Of a stretch of DNA of 64,000 bases, positions 8,649 through 17,584 are shown in pieces. This stretch comes from Demequina litoralis (GTDB taxonomy: Bacteria > Actinomycetota > Actinomycetes > Actinomycetales > Demequinaceae). The notes under the pieces are model-generated. The model saw nothing but the letters and a program-made list of their open reading frames with translations, was not told the DNA's origin and did not search any database. Position numbers and translations under genes: made by a program. Within the stretch, counting starts at the first letter, position 1. Every line of letters begins with the position of its first letter. The DNA is taken from the NCBI RefSeq assembly GCF_030418455.1, contig NZ_JAUHPW010000001.1:372001-436000 (forward strand). Direction: 5' to 3'.

Positions 8649-9935
8649 TCAGGCCTGGTCGAACGCCCACTTCGGATCGGTGATGAGCTTGCCGATCACC
8701 AGTCCTACCAGGATCGACAGCACGATGAGCAGCACCTGCAGGATCGAGCCGATGGTCGCGTTGTAGTCGCCCTGGTTGAGGCTCACGACGGACTGGAACG
8801 CCAGCACGCCGGGGATCATGACGAGCACGGCGGGCACCTGCAGGGTGATGATCGGCGACGGGGTGCGCGGCGCGGCGGCCGCGGCGAGGACGCCGACGAG
8901 CACGCACGCGAGCACGGTGGCCATCTGGATCATGACGCCGTGGTCGATGAGCAGCAGGCGCGCGGTGTTCGACACCATGCCGATGAGCGCGGCGGACAGC
9001 GCCATCCGCAGGGGCGAGTTGAACATGAGCGCGAAGCCGAGCACGCCCACGAGGCTCGCGACGGCCATCATCGAGTAGTGCGGGAACGCGTCCAGGGGGA
9101 TCGGCTCGCGGGCGCTCGTGTCGAGCGCGCCGATGAGCGTCATCGCCCACACCGACAGGGCCGCGCCCACGATCATCATCGTGGCGAACACCAGGCGTGA
9201 GATGCCCGCGGAGAAGTCCAGCTTGGCCAGGTCGAGCGCGGCCGTGATGAGCGGGAAGCCGGGGAGCAGGAACAGCGTGCATGCGATGTATCCCGACGCG
9301 TGCACGTCGACCGCCGCCCCGAAGATCCCGTACAGGGCGACGGAGGCCAGGTAGAGGCCGCACGCGAGGGCCGCCGCGGCCATCGTGGTGCCGAACGGGT
9401 TGAAGGAACGATGCGCGAGCGCCCGGCGCAGGAACTGGCCGCCGGTCGCGGCGACGAGGACCGCGAGCACCTCGAGCGGGCGGGCGTTGTTGAGCACCGC
9501 GAAGGCCGCACAGGCGGCGCCCGCCGACAGCGCGTTGACCGCCGGGTGGTACAGGGCGGGCCTCGCCTCGATGCGGTCGAGCGCGGCGTGCACCTCCTCC
9601 ACCGTGGTGCGCTCGGGGATCGCCGTGCGGAAGTCGTCGAGCAGCGCGATGCGCTCCGCGTTCACGCCGAACTTGCGCACCTCCGTCACCTCGGTGCGGA
9701 AGATGGACCCGCGGTGCGTGGTCGCGGTGATCTCGGTCAGCGTCACGGCGGCGGTGTGCCGGTCGATGCCGAGCGCGTGCGCGACGGCCGCCATGGCCTC
9801 CTTGACGCGGTAGCTCGCGGTGCCCGCGGCGAGCATCATCCGCCCCACCCGCAAGATCGCCCCCGACTGCTGGATGAGGCCGACCGGCTCGAGCGAGTGC
9901 TCGGGGTCCCGGGGGTTCACGCGTTCGTCGGCCAT
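8649..9935 (-). CDS. thrE: threonine/serine exporter, ThrE family
   Basis: 428 residues. An N-terminal soluble domain (GRMMLAAGTASYRVKEAMAA near residue 35) is followed by about ten hydrophobic helices. This is the fused YjjP/YjjB architecture of actinobacterial ThrE, which exports L-threonine and L-serine using the proton-motive force. The motif TLFLLPGFPLITAALDLAK is in the first membrane domain and VPAVLVMIPGVLAFQ in the second. It is the first gene of a three-gene minus-strand unit. Substrate range is inferred from the Corynebacterium glutamicum prototype. Confidence 0.88.
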   Translation of the reverse strand: MADERVNPRDPEHSLEPVGLIQQSGAILRVGRMMLAAGTASYRVKEAMAAVAHALGIDRHTAAVTLTEITATTHRGSIFRTEVTEVRKFGVNAERIALLDDFRTAIPERTTVEEVHAALDRIEARPALYHPAVNALSAGAACAAFAVLNNARPLEVLAVLVAATGGQFLRRALAHRSFNPFGTTMAAAALACGLYLASVALYGIFGAAVDVHASGYIACTLFLLPGFPLITAALDLAKLDFSAGISRLVFATMMIVGAALSVWAMTLIGALDTSAREPIPLDAFPHYSMMAVASLVGVLGFALMFNSPLRMALSAALIGMVSNTARLLLIDHGVMIQMATVLACVLVGVLAAAAAPRTPSPIITLQVPAVLVMIPGVLAFQSVVSLNQGDYNATIGSILQVLLIVLSILVGLVIGKLITDPKWAFDQA

Positions 9936-10043
9936 CTCATCCCTCTGGTCGGTGACGCGGAGGATCCGCGTCGTCGGCGCTGCTGGTCGGGGGGACTCAG
10001 GACTTCATTGTGGCAAAGGACCGCCGGGACCCGGCGGCAGGCG

Positions 10044-10493
10044 CTACCGCGGCGTGCCGACGCGGCGGTGCCAGTCGCGGACGCGACGCAGGCGCTCGCG
10101 GTGGATCGCGCGGTCGGCGCGGTCGAGGCCGACCGTCACCGCTCCCCCGACGAGCACCGCGGCCACGACCGCACCCGTGGAGGCGGAGCCGAGCACGAGC
10201 GCGGCCACCAGCGCCGCGGCCAGGGCGACGCCGAGCAGCGTCAGCCCGAAGCCGCGCGCGGCGCGCTCGCGCATCCATAGCTCGTCGATGAACTCGAGCT
10301 CGCGGTCGGCGTCGTCGAGCTCGTGCTCGAGCTGCGCGCAGCGCGCGGGCAGGCCGATCGGCGAGGCGTCGCGGAACACCGTGGGGCTGCCCGCGGGGCG
10401 CACGCGCGGGCGCGCGTGGAAGCCGTACGGGTGGACGGGGCACGGAGGTGCGCCCTCGTGCGTCTCGGGCGCCCGGCCCGGCAGGCCGCTCAT
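10044..10493 (-). CDS. small two-helix membrane protein of unknown function
   Basis: 149 residues with a short coiled-coil-like segment (CAQLEHELDDADRELEFIDE), then two adjacent hydrophobic helices (GFGLTLLGVALAAALVAALV and AVVAAVLVGGAVTVGL) and a basic tail. No family is recognised. Its ATG overlaps the parE stop codon (ATGA), so it is translated from the parE message. The helical-coil-plus-hairpin layout is seen in many small actinobacterial envelope proteins, but a role cannot be named. Confidence 0.7.
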   Translation of the reverse strand: MSGLPGRAPETHEGAPPCPVHPYGFHARPRVRPAGSPTVFRDASPIGLPARCAQLEHELDDADRELEFIDELWMRERAARGFGLTLLGVALAAALVAALVLGSASTGAVVAAVLVGGAVTVGLDRADRAIHRERLRRVRDWHRRVGTPR

Positions 10494-12595
10494 GCGTCGA
10501 TCCTCGAGTGGTCGAGCGACGCGGCGCCCGCGATGATGAAGTCGCGGCGGGGCGCGACGTCGTTGCCCATGAGCAGCTCGAAGACGCGCTCGGCCGCTGC
10601 CGCATCGGCGCTGGTCACGCGGCGCAGCGTGCGGTGACCGGGATCCATCGTGGTCTCCGCCAGCTGGTCCGCATCCATCTCACCCAGGCCCTTGTAGCGC
10701 TGGATGTCCTCCTTGAACTTGCGTCCCGCACGCTTGAGGTCGCGCAGCGTCTCCTGGAGCTCCTTCTCGGAGTACGTGTAGATGTACTCCTTCTCGCGCC
10801 GGGCCGAGCCGGACACCTCGATGCGGTGCAGCGGCGGCACGGCCGCGAACACACGGCCCGCGTCGACCATCGGCCGCATGTAGCGGAAGAACAACGTGAG
10901 CAGCAGCGTGCGGATGTGGGCGCCGTCGACGTCCGCGTCCGTCATGAGGATGATCTTGCCGTAGCGCGCGGCCTCGAGGTCGAACGTGCGGCCCGATCCG
11001 GCGCCCACGACCTGGATGATCGACGCGCACTCGGCGTTGTGCAGCATGTCCGTGACGGACGCCTTCTGCACGTTGAGGATCTTGCCGCGGATGGGCAGCA
11101 GCGCCTGGAAGTCGGAGCGGCGCGCGAGCTTCGCGGTGCCGAGCGCCGAGTCGCCCTCGACGATGAACAGCTCGGACTGCTCGACGTCGTTCGAGCGGCA
11201 GTCGGCGAGCTTCGCGGGCAGAGACGAGGTCTCGAGCGCGTTCTTGCGGCGCGAGATCTCCTTCTGCTTGCGGGCGGCCACACGGGCGCGCATCTCGGCG
11301 ACCACCTTCTCGAGGACGGTGTTCGCCTGCGCCTTCGTGTCGCGCTTCGAGGAGGTGAGGATCGCGGTGAGCTCCTGCTCGACCACCTTCGCGACGATGC
11401 CGCGCACGGGGCCGGTGCCCAGCACCTCCTTGGTCTGGCCCTCGAACTGCGGCTCGGGGATCCGCACCGTCACGACCGCCGTGAGGCCGGCCATGATGTC
11501 GTCCTTCTCGATGCGCTCGGCGCCGTCCTTGCCGGTGAGCTTGAGGCGGCGCGCGTTCGCGGTGATCTGCGCGCGCAGCACCTTGACGAGCCCGGCCTCG
11601 AAGCCGGCGAGATGGGTGCCGCCCTTGGGCGTCGAGATGATGTTGACGAACGAGCGGCTCTCGGTCTCGTAGCCGGTGCCCCAGCGCAGCGCGACGTCCA
11701 CCTGGCACTCGCGCTCGACCTCCTCCGACACGAGGTGGCCGTTGGCCTTGAGCACCGGGACCGTCTCGGTGTAGGTGCCGCGCCCGGTGAGCTCCCAGGT
11801 GTCGGTCACCGCCGCATCGGCCGCGATGAAGTCGACGAAGTCGCGCGCACCGCCCTCGTAGCGGAACTCCTCCTCGTGCGGCTCGGCGGGGTTGCGCTCG
11901 TCGCGCACCACCAGCGTGAGACCGGGCACCAGGAACGCGGTCTGACGCGCGCGCACCAGCAGGTCGTCGTAGCTGAACGACGCGGTCTTGTTGAAGATCT
12001 GGCGATCCGCCCAGTAGCGGATGCGGGTGCCCGTGCGCGCCTTGGCCACCTTGCCGACGACCACGAGCTCGGAGCCGGTGACGAACGGCTCGAACTCGGC
12101 GTCCGGCACGGGGCCGCCCGCGGGGTCCTTGAAGTAGCCGGGCTCGCCGCGCCGGAAGCCCATGTGGTGGGTCTTGCCGCCGCGGTCGACCCACACGTCG
12201 AGGCGCTCGGACAGCGCGTTCACCACGGAGGCGCCCACGCCGTGGAGGCCGCCCGACGCGGCGTACGAGCCACCGCCGAACTTGCCGCCCGCGTGGAGCT
12301 TGGTCATGACGACCTCGACGCCGGTGAGGCCCGTCTTGGGCTCGATGTCGACGGGGATGCCGCGGCCGGAGTCGCGCACCTCCACCGAGTCGTCGGGGTG
12401 CAGCACGATCTCGATGCGGTCGCCGAAGCCGCCGAGGGCCTCGTCCACCGAGTTGTCGATGATCTCCCACAGGCAGTGCATGAGACCCCGAGAGTCGGTG
12501 GTGCCGATGTACATGCCGGGACGCTTGCGCACCGCCTCGAGGCCCTCGAGGACGGACAGATGCCTAGCGGAGTAGTCGTTCGCCACGGCCGACAT
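10490..12595 (-). CDS. parE: type IIA topoisomerase subunit B (topoisomerase IV ParE)
   Basis: 701 residues. The GHKL ATPase domain shows EIIDNSVDEALGG (near residue 45), DSGRGIPVDI and GGLHGVGASVVNALS. The transducer domain follows, and the TOPRIM domain shows EGDSALGTAK and DADVDGAHIRTLLL, whose acidic residues bind Mg2+. It pairs with ParC for ATP-driven decatenation. ParE/ParC rather than GyrB/GyrA is inferred from the MSAVANDYSARHLSVLEGLE start and the sigA-proximal location; no gyrase pair in the window allows a direct comparison. It is convergent with parC, four minus-strand genes apart. Confidence 0.92.
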   Translation of the reverse strand: MSAVANDYSARHLSVLEGLEAVRKRPGMYIGTTDSRGLMHCLWEIIDNSVDEALGGFGDRIEIVLHPDDSVEVRDSGRGIPVDIEPKTGLTGVEVVMTKLHAGGKFGGGSYAASGGLHGVGASVVNALSERLDVWVDRGGKTHHMGFRRGEPGYFKDPAGGPVPDAEFEPFVTGSELVVVGKVAKARTGTRIRYWADRQIFNKTASFSYDDLLVRARQTAFLVPGLTLVVRDERNPAEPHEEEFRYEGGARDFVDFIAADAAVTDTWELTGRGTYTETVPVLKANGHLVSEEVERECQVDVALRWGTGYETESRSFVNIISTPKGGTHLAGFEAGLVKVLRAQITANARRLKLTGKDGAERIEKDDIMAGLTAVVTVRIPEPQFEGQTKEVLGTGPVRGIVAKVVEQELTAILTSSKRDTKAQANTVLEKVVAEMRARVAARKQKEISRRKNALETSSLPAKLADCRSNDVEQSELFIVEGDSALGTAKLARRSDFQALLPIRGKILNVQKASVTDMLHNAECASIIQVVGAGSGRTFDLEAARYGKIILMTDADVDGAHIRTLLLTLFFRYMRPMVDAGRVFAAVPPLHRIEVSGSARREKEYIYTYSEKELQETLRDLKRAGRKFKEDIQRYKGLGEMDADQLAETTMDPGHRTLRRVTSADAAAAERVFELLMGNDVAPRRDFIIAGAASLDHSRIDA

Positions 12596-12694
12596 CCTAG
12601 TTGGGCCGTCCGACGGCGACGCGCCGCCTCACCGCCCGACATGCGGATGAAATGCGGACGTGGGAGCGTTAGGCCTGGCAGGAAGGGGACACGG

Positions 12695-13543
12695 GTGACG
12701 ATGACGGTGGAGCGGGAGATCTCGCCCTGGGGCGTGGCGGAACGCGCGCTGGTGGCGGTGGGCGCGGTGCTGGCGATCGTCGGCGCGGCGTGGGGCTCGG
12801 GCGCGTTCGGCGGCACCCCGATCGAGGAGGCCGCGGACGGTGTGCTCGCGTCCGACGCGACCCTGCTCGCTCCCTCGACCCCGGCCTTCGGCGTGTGGTC
12901 GGTGATCTACGCGGCGCTCGCGCTGTTCGCGGTCGTGCAGGCCCTGCCCACGTTCGGCTCGAGCCCCCGCCTGCGGGCGGTCGCGTGGCCGGTGCTCGCG
13001 GCGATGCTCCTCAACGCCGCATGGATCTACGTCGTCCAGCGGGAGTGGCTCGCGGCCTCGGTCGGGGTCCTCGCGGCGATCCTCGTCGCGCTCGGCGTCG
13101 CCGCCGCGCGGCTGTGCCGGGCGCGCCCCGCGTCCCTGCTGGTCGCGGCCGTGTCGGACGCCCCGGTCGGGCTGTACCTCGGCTGGGCGACGGTCGCCAC
13201 CGTCGCGAACGTCACCGCGGTCGGTGCCTGGTGGCTCGGGGCCTCCCCCGGCGACGGCATGCCCGCCGCCGTCGGAGTCCTCGTCGCTACCGGCTTCCTC
13301 GGCATCGCGATGGTGCGCGACCTCTCCGTCTCCCCCGTGCTCGCGTGGACCACGACCGCCACCTTCGCGTGGGGTCTCGCGTGGATAGGCGAGGGACGCC
13401 TCCACGGCACGCCGGAGGATGCCGTGGTCGGGTGGACGGCGATCGGGGCCGCGGGCGCGGTGGTGCTCACCACGGCGATCGCGACGGTTGCGAGCCAGGT
13501 GCGCGCGCTGCGCTGGGCGCGCCGGCAGCGCGAGCGCGGGTAG
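12695..13543 (+). CDS. tryptophan-rich sensory protein (TspO/MBR-like) membrane protein
   Basis: 282 residues with roughly eight hydrophobic segments. The FGVWSVIYAALALFAVVQAL stretch and later Trp-rich helices (NAAWIYVVQREWL, GAWWLGASPG, GWTAIGAAGA) resemble the larger actinobacterial TspO/MBR-related proteins rather than the 160-residue tetrapyrrole-binding TspO, so ligand binding should not be assumed. GTG 12695 is chosen because GGAAGGGG lies 6 nt before it; the in-frame ATG at 12701 is the alternative. It is divergent from parE. Confidence 0.75.
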   Translation: MTMTVEREISPWGVAERALVAVGAVLAIVGAAWGSGAFGGTPIEEAADGVLASDATLLAPSTPAFGVWSVIYAALALFAVVQALPTFGSSPRLRAVAWPVLAAMLLNAAWIYVVQREWLAASVGVLAAILVALGVAAARLCRARPASLLVAAVSDAPVGLYLGWATVATVANVTAVGAWWLGASPGDGMPAAVGVLVATGFLGIAMVRDLSVSPVLAWTTTATFAWGLAWIGEGRLHGTPEDAVVGWTAIGAAGAVVLTTAIATVASQVRALRWARRQRERG

Positions 13544-13556
13544 CCGCCGCGGCCGA

Positions 13557-14039
13557 CTACGAGGGGCCGTGGCCGCGCGGACGGCGCCGGACCGACGACA
13601 TCGCGACGTTGTCGTGCTTGATGAAGAAGCCGAGGTCCTGGTACAGGTGCAGCCCGGCGGGACTCGCGTGCAGCTCGACGACCTCGATGCCGCGGCGGTC
13701 GGACTCGTCGAGCAGCGCCTCCATGATCGCGCGGGCATAGCCCTTGCGCTGGTGCTGCGGCGCCGTCGACACCCACTGGATGTACCCCATCTGGTGCGCA
13801 TCGGCGCCGGGGCGCGCGAGCCGCGGGGCGACGTTGACGAGGCCGCACGCGGCCAGCCCGCCCTCGGGGGCGTCGATCACCATGCCGAAGAGGTCGTTGC
13901 CGAGCCGCTCGCGCACCATGCGCGTCGACTCGACCGCCCACGACGGGGTCGGCTTGGCACCCACCGACTTGTACATGAGCGCGCCCAGGTGGACGATCTC
14001 GGCGGCGTCCGCCGTGACCGCAGGCCGGACCTCGATCAC
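13557..14039 (-). CDS. GNAT family N-acetyltransferase
   Basis: 160 residues from GTG. Motif A is visible as YIQWVSTAPQHQRKGYARAI (residues about 88-107), followed by a GLHLYQDLGF motif near the end. The acceptor is unknown. It starts 1 nt after the stop of the upstream four-helix membrane gene, so the two are probably coupled. The C-terminal RRRPRGHGPS tail is basic. Confidence 0.88.
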   Translation of the reverse strand: MIEVRPAVTADAAEIVHLGALMYKSVGAKPTPSWAVESTRMVRERLGNDLFGMVIDAPEGGLAACGLVNVAPRLARPGADAHQMGYIQWVSTAPQHQRKGYARAIMEALLDESDRRGIEVVELHASPAGLHLYQDLGFFIKHDNVAMSSVRRRPRGHGPS

Positions 14040-14040
14040 G

Positions 14041-14397
14041 TCAACGCCATGCGACGGCGACGACGATGTTCACGAGCGTCAGGCCGGAGACGATCCAGAA
14101 CGGCGTCACGGGGTTCTCCCGCTTGCGGGTCGCCTCCGCGATGCCGACGATCGCGAGCGCGAGGAGCAGCTTGACCGCGATCTTCATGTGGTCGACCTCG
14201 AAGTCGTCGACCTGCGAGGCGCGGATCTCCGCGAGCGCGACGAGGCCGAGCCCGGTCACCAGCTGTGCTCGCGCGCCCCACACCATCGCCATCGTGATCC
14301 GCTTCGTGTCGGCCTTGAGCTGCTCGAGCGCGGGACCGAGGATCGCGGCGAGCCCCACGAAGTGGAGCACGAGCAGGGCGTAGCGAAGGACGGTCAC
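14041..14397 (-). CDS. small four-helix membrane protein
   Basis: 118 residues, essentially all membrane: LRYALLVLHFVGLAAILGP, a central GARAQLVTGLGLVALAE, VKLLLALAIVGIAEA and WIVSGLTLVNIVVAVAW. The GTG at 14397 is preceded by GAGGAG at a 7-nt spacing. It resembles uncharacterised actinobacterial integral membrane proteins (about 120 residues, LHFVG..GP near the N-terminus). It is cotranscribed with the acetyltransferase; function unknown. Confidence 0.75.
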   Translation of the reverse strand: MTVLRYALLVLHFVGLAAILGPALEQLKADTKRITMAMVWGARAQLVTGLGLVALAEIRASQVDDFEVDHMKIAVKLLLALAIVGIAEATRKRENPVTPFWIVSGLTLVNIVVAVAWR

Positions 14398-14490
14398 GGT
14401 GGCACTCCTCTGTCGGGACGGACGGCACGATGCTACTGCCTCCCCCCATGAGGCCTTCCACCAGGCGCGTCGCGGTGCGACGATGGCCCC

Positions 14491-14613
14491 ATGGCGCACG
14501 ACGCGCCGGGACGCGGGGGGCGCTTCCCGTCCGGGCGGCCGCAGCACCTCCGCGCGCGACCCGGCGGCGCAGGAGGCGGTCCCGCATGCGCCCGAGGCGG
14601 GTGTGCCGGATGA
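14491..14613 (+). CDS. possible 40-codon leader ORF coupled to the first LuxR regulator
   Basis: An ATG at 14491 lies 6 nt after a GACGAT hexamer, the spacing seen at other presumed leaderless genes here, and opens a 40-codon frame rich in Gly, Pro and Arg. Its TGA overlaps the ATG of the LuxR-type regulator (ATGA at 14610). It could be a translational-coupling leader, or chance in high-GC DNA; the peptide has no recognisable feature. Confidence 0.3.
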   Translation: MAHDAPGRGGRFPSGRPQHLRARPGGAGGGPACARGGCAG

Positions 14614-17516
14614 GCGAGCCGCGCGAGACGCCGCGCCTCGTGGGTCGCGAGCGGGAGCTCGCCGTGATCGCCGACGCGCTGGCCGCGGGCGCCCGCGGGG
14701 AGCCCGCCGCCGTCATCGTCCGCGGCGAGGCCGGCATCGGCAAGTCCCGGCTCGCACGCGAGACCGCGGACCGCGCGCGAGCCATGCCCGGGACCGTCGT
14801 CGCGACCGGCGCCTGCATCGACGCGGGCACCGTCGGGGCGCCGTTCGGAGCGGTGCGCCGCCTGCTGCACGAGCTCGCATGCGAGGTGGGCGTCGACGCG
14901 CTGGGGGCGGCGGCCGGCAGCGCGCGCGTGCGCGGCACGCTCGCGCGGCTCGTGCCCGAGCTCGAGGACGCCGGGGACGCCCCGCCGCCCACAGGCGCGG
15001 ACTTCGTGTCCGAGGCGGTCGAGCGCGTGATCGAGAACCTGTCCGCGGACCACCACCTGGTCCTCGTGCTCGAGGACCTCCATTGGGCGGACGATGCGAC
15101 GCGTGCCCTGGTCCGGACGCTCGGCGCGACGCTGCGCGCCAGCAGGCTCTCTCTCGTCCTCACCTACCGTGCGGACGACGTCTCGCGCGGCCACCCGCTG
15201 CGCGCGGTCGTCGCGGAGCTCGAGCGCAACCGCGCGATCCGCACGCTCGACGTCGGCAGGCTGGAACGGCACGAGGTCGCCGAGCAGATGCGGCTGCTCA
15301 CCGGCGAGGAGCCTCCCGCCGCGGCCGTCGCGGCGGTCCATGCGCGCGCCGACGGCGTCCCCCTGTACGTCGAGGAGCTCGTCCTCGGACCCGACGAACC
15401 CCTCGCCGGCACCCTGGAGGACATCGTGCTCGCCCGCTACGAGCGCCTCGGGCCGGAGGCCCAGGCGGTGGCGCGGCTGCTCAGCGTCGCGGGCGAACGG
15501 GTGGACGATGCGCTGCTCGCCGAGGCGTGGGAGGGCGACGAGGCGGACCTCGCCACGGGACTCCGCGAGGGGATCGCCGCGGGCGCCATGGTCGCCGTCG
15601 AGCCTGGTCTCGCCTTCCACCATGCGCTGCTGCGGGAGGCCGTCTACCGGGAGCTGCTGCCCGGCGAGCGCGTCGCGGCCCACCGGACGTTCGCCACGAT
15701 CTTCCAGGCACGCGTCGACGCAGGCGAGCTCTCGCTCGCCGCCGGCGCCGCCCACCACTGGGCGGAGGCGCACGACGTCGATCGCGCGTTCGCCGCGACG
15801 GCCGCCGCGGTCGACGCCGCGCGGGCCCAGTACGCGGTCGCCACCGCCGCGCGGCTCGGCGAGCGGCTGCTCGAGATGTGGGACGGCGCGACGGACCCCG
15901 CATCCGTCGTGGGGCTCCCCGAGCTCGCGATGCGCTGCCAGGTCGCGGAGGACCTGCGCGACGCGGGTCAGGGCCGTGCCGCGATGCGCCTCATCGAGGA
16001 CACCCTCGCCACGGCCCCCGCCGACGGGGCGGACCTCGAACGGGCCCGGCTCCACGCCGCCGCGATGTCGCTCGCGGCCGAGCACGTGGGCGACGGAGCC
16101 GCCGTCGCGCACCTCGAGCCGTTGGAGGCGCTGCTGCGCTCCCGCGACGACACCGACGCCGCCGCGCTGCCCTACCGCGTCCAGGCGCTCGCGGCCCGCG
16201 CCCACGTCACGGCCGCACCCGGGTCCGCCGCCCTCGCGGATGCCTGCGTCGCGCTGTCCGAGCGGTTCGACGACCCGGCGGTGCGCTCGATGGCGCTGTG
16301 CAAGCGCGCCGTCGTGCGGTGCCGGGTGGGCGGCTACGAGGACGCGCTCGCGGACCTGCGCGAGGCGCTCGCGATCGACGAGGGCGCCATGCTGTGGGGA
16401 CGGTGCGCCACCGCGAACGTGGTGGACACCCTCAACCGGCTGGGGCGGTTCGACGAGGCCGTGGAGGCCGGCCTCACCGCCCTGTCCGAGGCGATCGACG
16501 AGGGGCTCGAGCGCTCGATCGGGGCGCCGATCACCGCCAACGTGGCGGAGGCGCTGGTCAACGCGGGCCGCGGCGCCGAGGCGCTCCCCCACCTGCGCCG
16601 GTGCGCCGCGCTGGTGCGCGGCGAGTCGCCGCGCTGGGAGGAGTTCCTGCTCGAGCTCGAGGCCATCGCCGCGCTGTGGGACGACCGGCTGGAGACCGCC
16701 GCGGACGTCATGCGGGCCGCCGAGCCGCTCGTGGCGGACCCGGTGGACGACGCGGAGGCGGCCTTCAACTGGGCGGGCCTCACCATCGACCTCGCGCTCG
16801 CCCGCGCCGCCGACGCCTCCCCCGTCGAGTCGCGGCGGCTCCTCGAGCATGCCCTCGAGGCCGCCCGCGCCCTCCTCCACCCCGAGGCGCTCCGCGAGGT
16901 GTCGTCCACCCCGATGCTCCTGCTCGCCGCGTGCCGCGCGGTCGCCGCGGCCCGCGGGGCCCGCATGGCGGTCGACCCCGCGATCGTCGCCCGCGCGGTC
17001 GAGGTCCGCGAGGCGCAGCCGCCGCACGCGGCGACAAGCTACACGCCCGCGCTCGCGGCGGCGCTGCTCGCGGACGAGGACGTCACGGAGGCGTGGCGCG
17101 CGGCCGTCGTGGCGTGCGAGTCCGGCCGCCCGCCGCGCCGGCTCGTCCACGAGGCACGGCTCCGGCTCGCGCTCGCGCTCCGCCGCGACGGCGACCGTCG
17201 TGCCGCGGAGGGCCTGCTCGCGACGGTGGCACGCGAGGCGCCCGCCGAGGGCGCGGGGCTCGTCGGACGGTGGGCGCGCGAGGCGTTGTCGCGCCGCGAG
17301 AGCGAGCCGTCCGGGCTCGGGTCGCTGACGGCGCGGGAGCGGGAGGTGCTCGCGCTCGTGGCGGCGGGCATGACCAACCCGCAGATCGGCGCGCACCTCC
17401 ACATCGCGGCGAAGACGGCGAGCGTCCACGTGTCCGCGATCCTCGCGAAGATCGGCGCCGCGAACCGGGCCGAGGCCGCCGCATGGTTCGCCGCGCATCG
17501 GCGCGACGCCGCATGA
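14610..17516 (+). CDS. large ATP-binding LuxR-type transcriptional regulator (LAL/STAND type), copy 1
   Basis: 968 residues. The N-terminal AAA/STAND ATPase has Walker A GEAGIGKS (residues 39-46) and Walker B LVLVLEDLHWADDATR. A long helical TPR-like middle follows, then a C-terminal LuxR helix-turn-helix (LTAREREVLALVAAGMTNPQ, then IAAKTASVHVSAILAKIGA). Such proteins switch on target operons when an unknown ligand or partner engages the repeats. ATG 14610 was chosen because it puts VGRE at residue 11, exactly as in the paralogue at 19474; an in-frame ATG at 14586 has a better ribosome site (AGGAGG). The AGCS symporter follows within 70 nt and may be a target. Confidence 0.88.
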   Translation: MSEPRETPRLVGRERELAVIADALAAGARGEPAAVIVRGEAGIGKSRLARETADRARAMPGTVVATGACIDAGTVGAPFGAVRRLLHELACEVGVDALGAAAGSARVRGTLARLVPELEDAGDAPPPTGADFVSEAVERVIENLSADHHLVLVLEDLHWADDATRALVRTLGATLRASRLSLVLTYRADDVSRGHPLRAVVAELERNRAIRTLDVGRLERHEVAEQMRLLTGEEPPAAAVAAVHARADGVPLYVEELVLGPDEPLAGTLEDIVLARYERLGPEAQAVARLLSVAGERVDDALLAEAWEGDEADLATGLREGIAAGAMVAVEPGLAFHHALLREAVYRELLPGERVAAHRTFATIFQARVDAGELSLAAGAAHHWAEAHDVDRAFAATAAAVDAARAQYAVATAARLGERLLEMWDGATDPASVVGLPELAMRCQVAEDLRDAGQGRAAMRLIEDTLATAPADGADLERARLHAAAMSLAAEHVGDGAAVAHLEPLEALLRSRDDTDAAALPYRVQALAARAHVTAAPGSAALADACVALSERFDDPAVRSMALCKRAVVRCRVGGYEDALADLREALAIDEGAMLWGRCATANVVDTLNRLGRFDEAVEAGLTALSEAIDEGLERSIGAPITANVAEALVNAGRGAEALPHLRRCAALVRGESPRWEEFLLELEAIAALWDDRLETAADVMRAAEPLVADPVDDAEAAFNWAGLTIDLALARAADASPVESRRLLEHALEAARALLHPEALREVSSTPMLLLAACRAVAAARGARMAVDPAIVARAVEVREAQPPHAATSYTPALAAALLADEDVTEAWRAAVVACESGRPPRRLVHEARLRLALALRRDGDRRAAEGLLATVAREAPAEGAGLVGRWAREALSRRESEPSGLGSLTAREREVLALVAAGMTNPQIGAHLHIAAKTASVHVSAILAKIGAANRAEAAAWFAAHRRDAA

Positions 17517-17584
17517 CCGGTGAGGCGCCGGCGAAGGCCGCTGACCAGGCGCATCGTCCCCCGAACGCCTAGCGTAGGAATCCT

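Noticed and set aside
10448..12694. Long plus-strand open frame opposite parE joined to the TspO-like gene
   Set aside because: Only the 12695-13543 part has membrane-protein character and a ribosome site; the rest is a shadow of parE.
14586..14609. Earlier start for the first LuxR-type regulator (AGGAGG, ATG 14586)
   Set aside because: The ribosome site is better, but ATG 14610 gives the same N-terminal length as the paralogue and an ATGA overlap. The earlier start remains possible.
14433..17498. 1021-codon minus-strand frame opposite the first LuxR-type regulator
   Set aside because: Low-complexity Arg/Gly/Asp/Val composition with no start context; shadow of a conserved gene.
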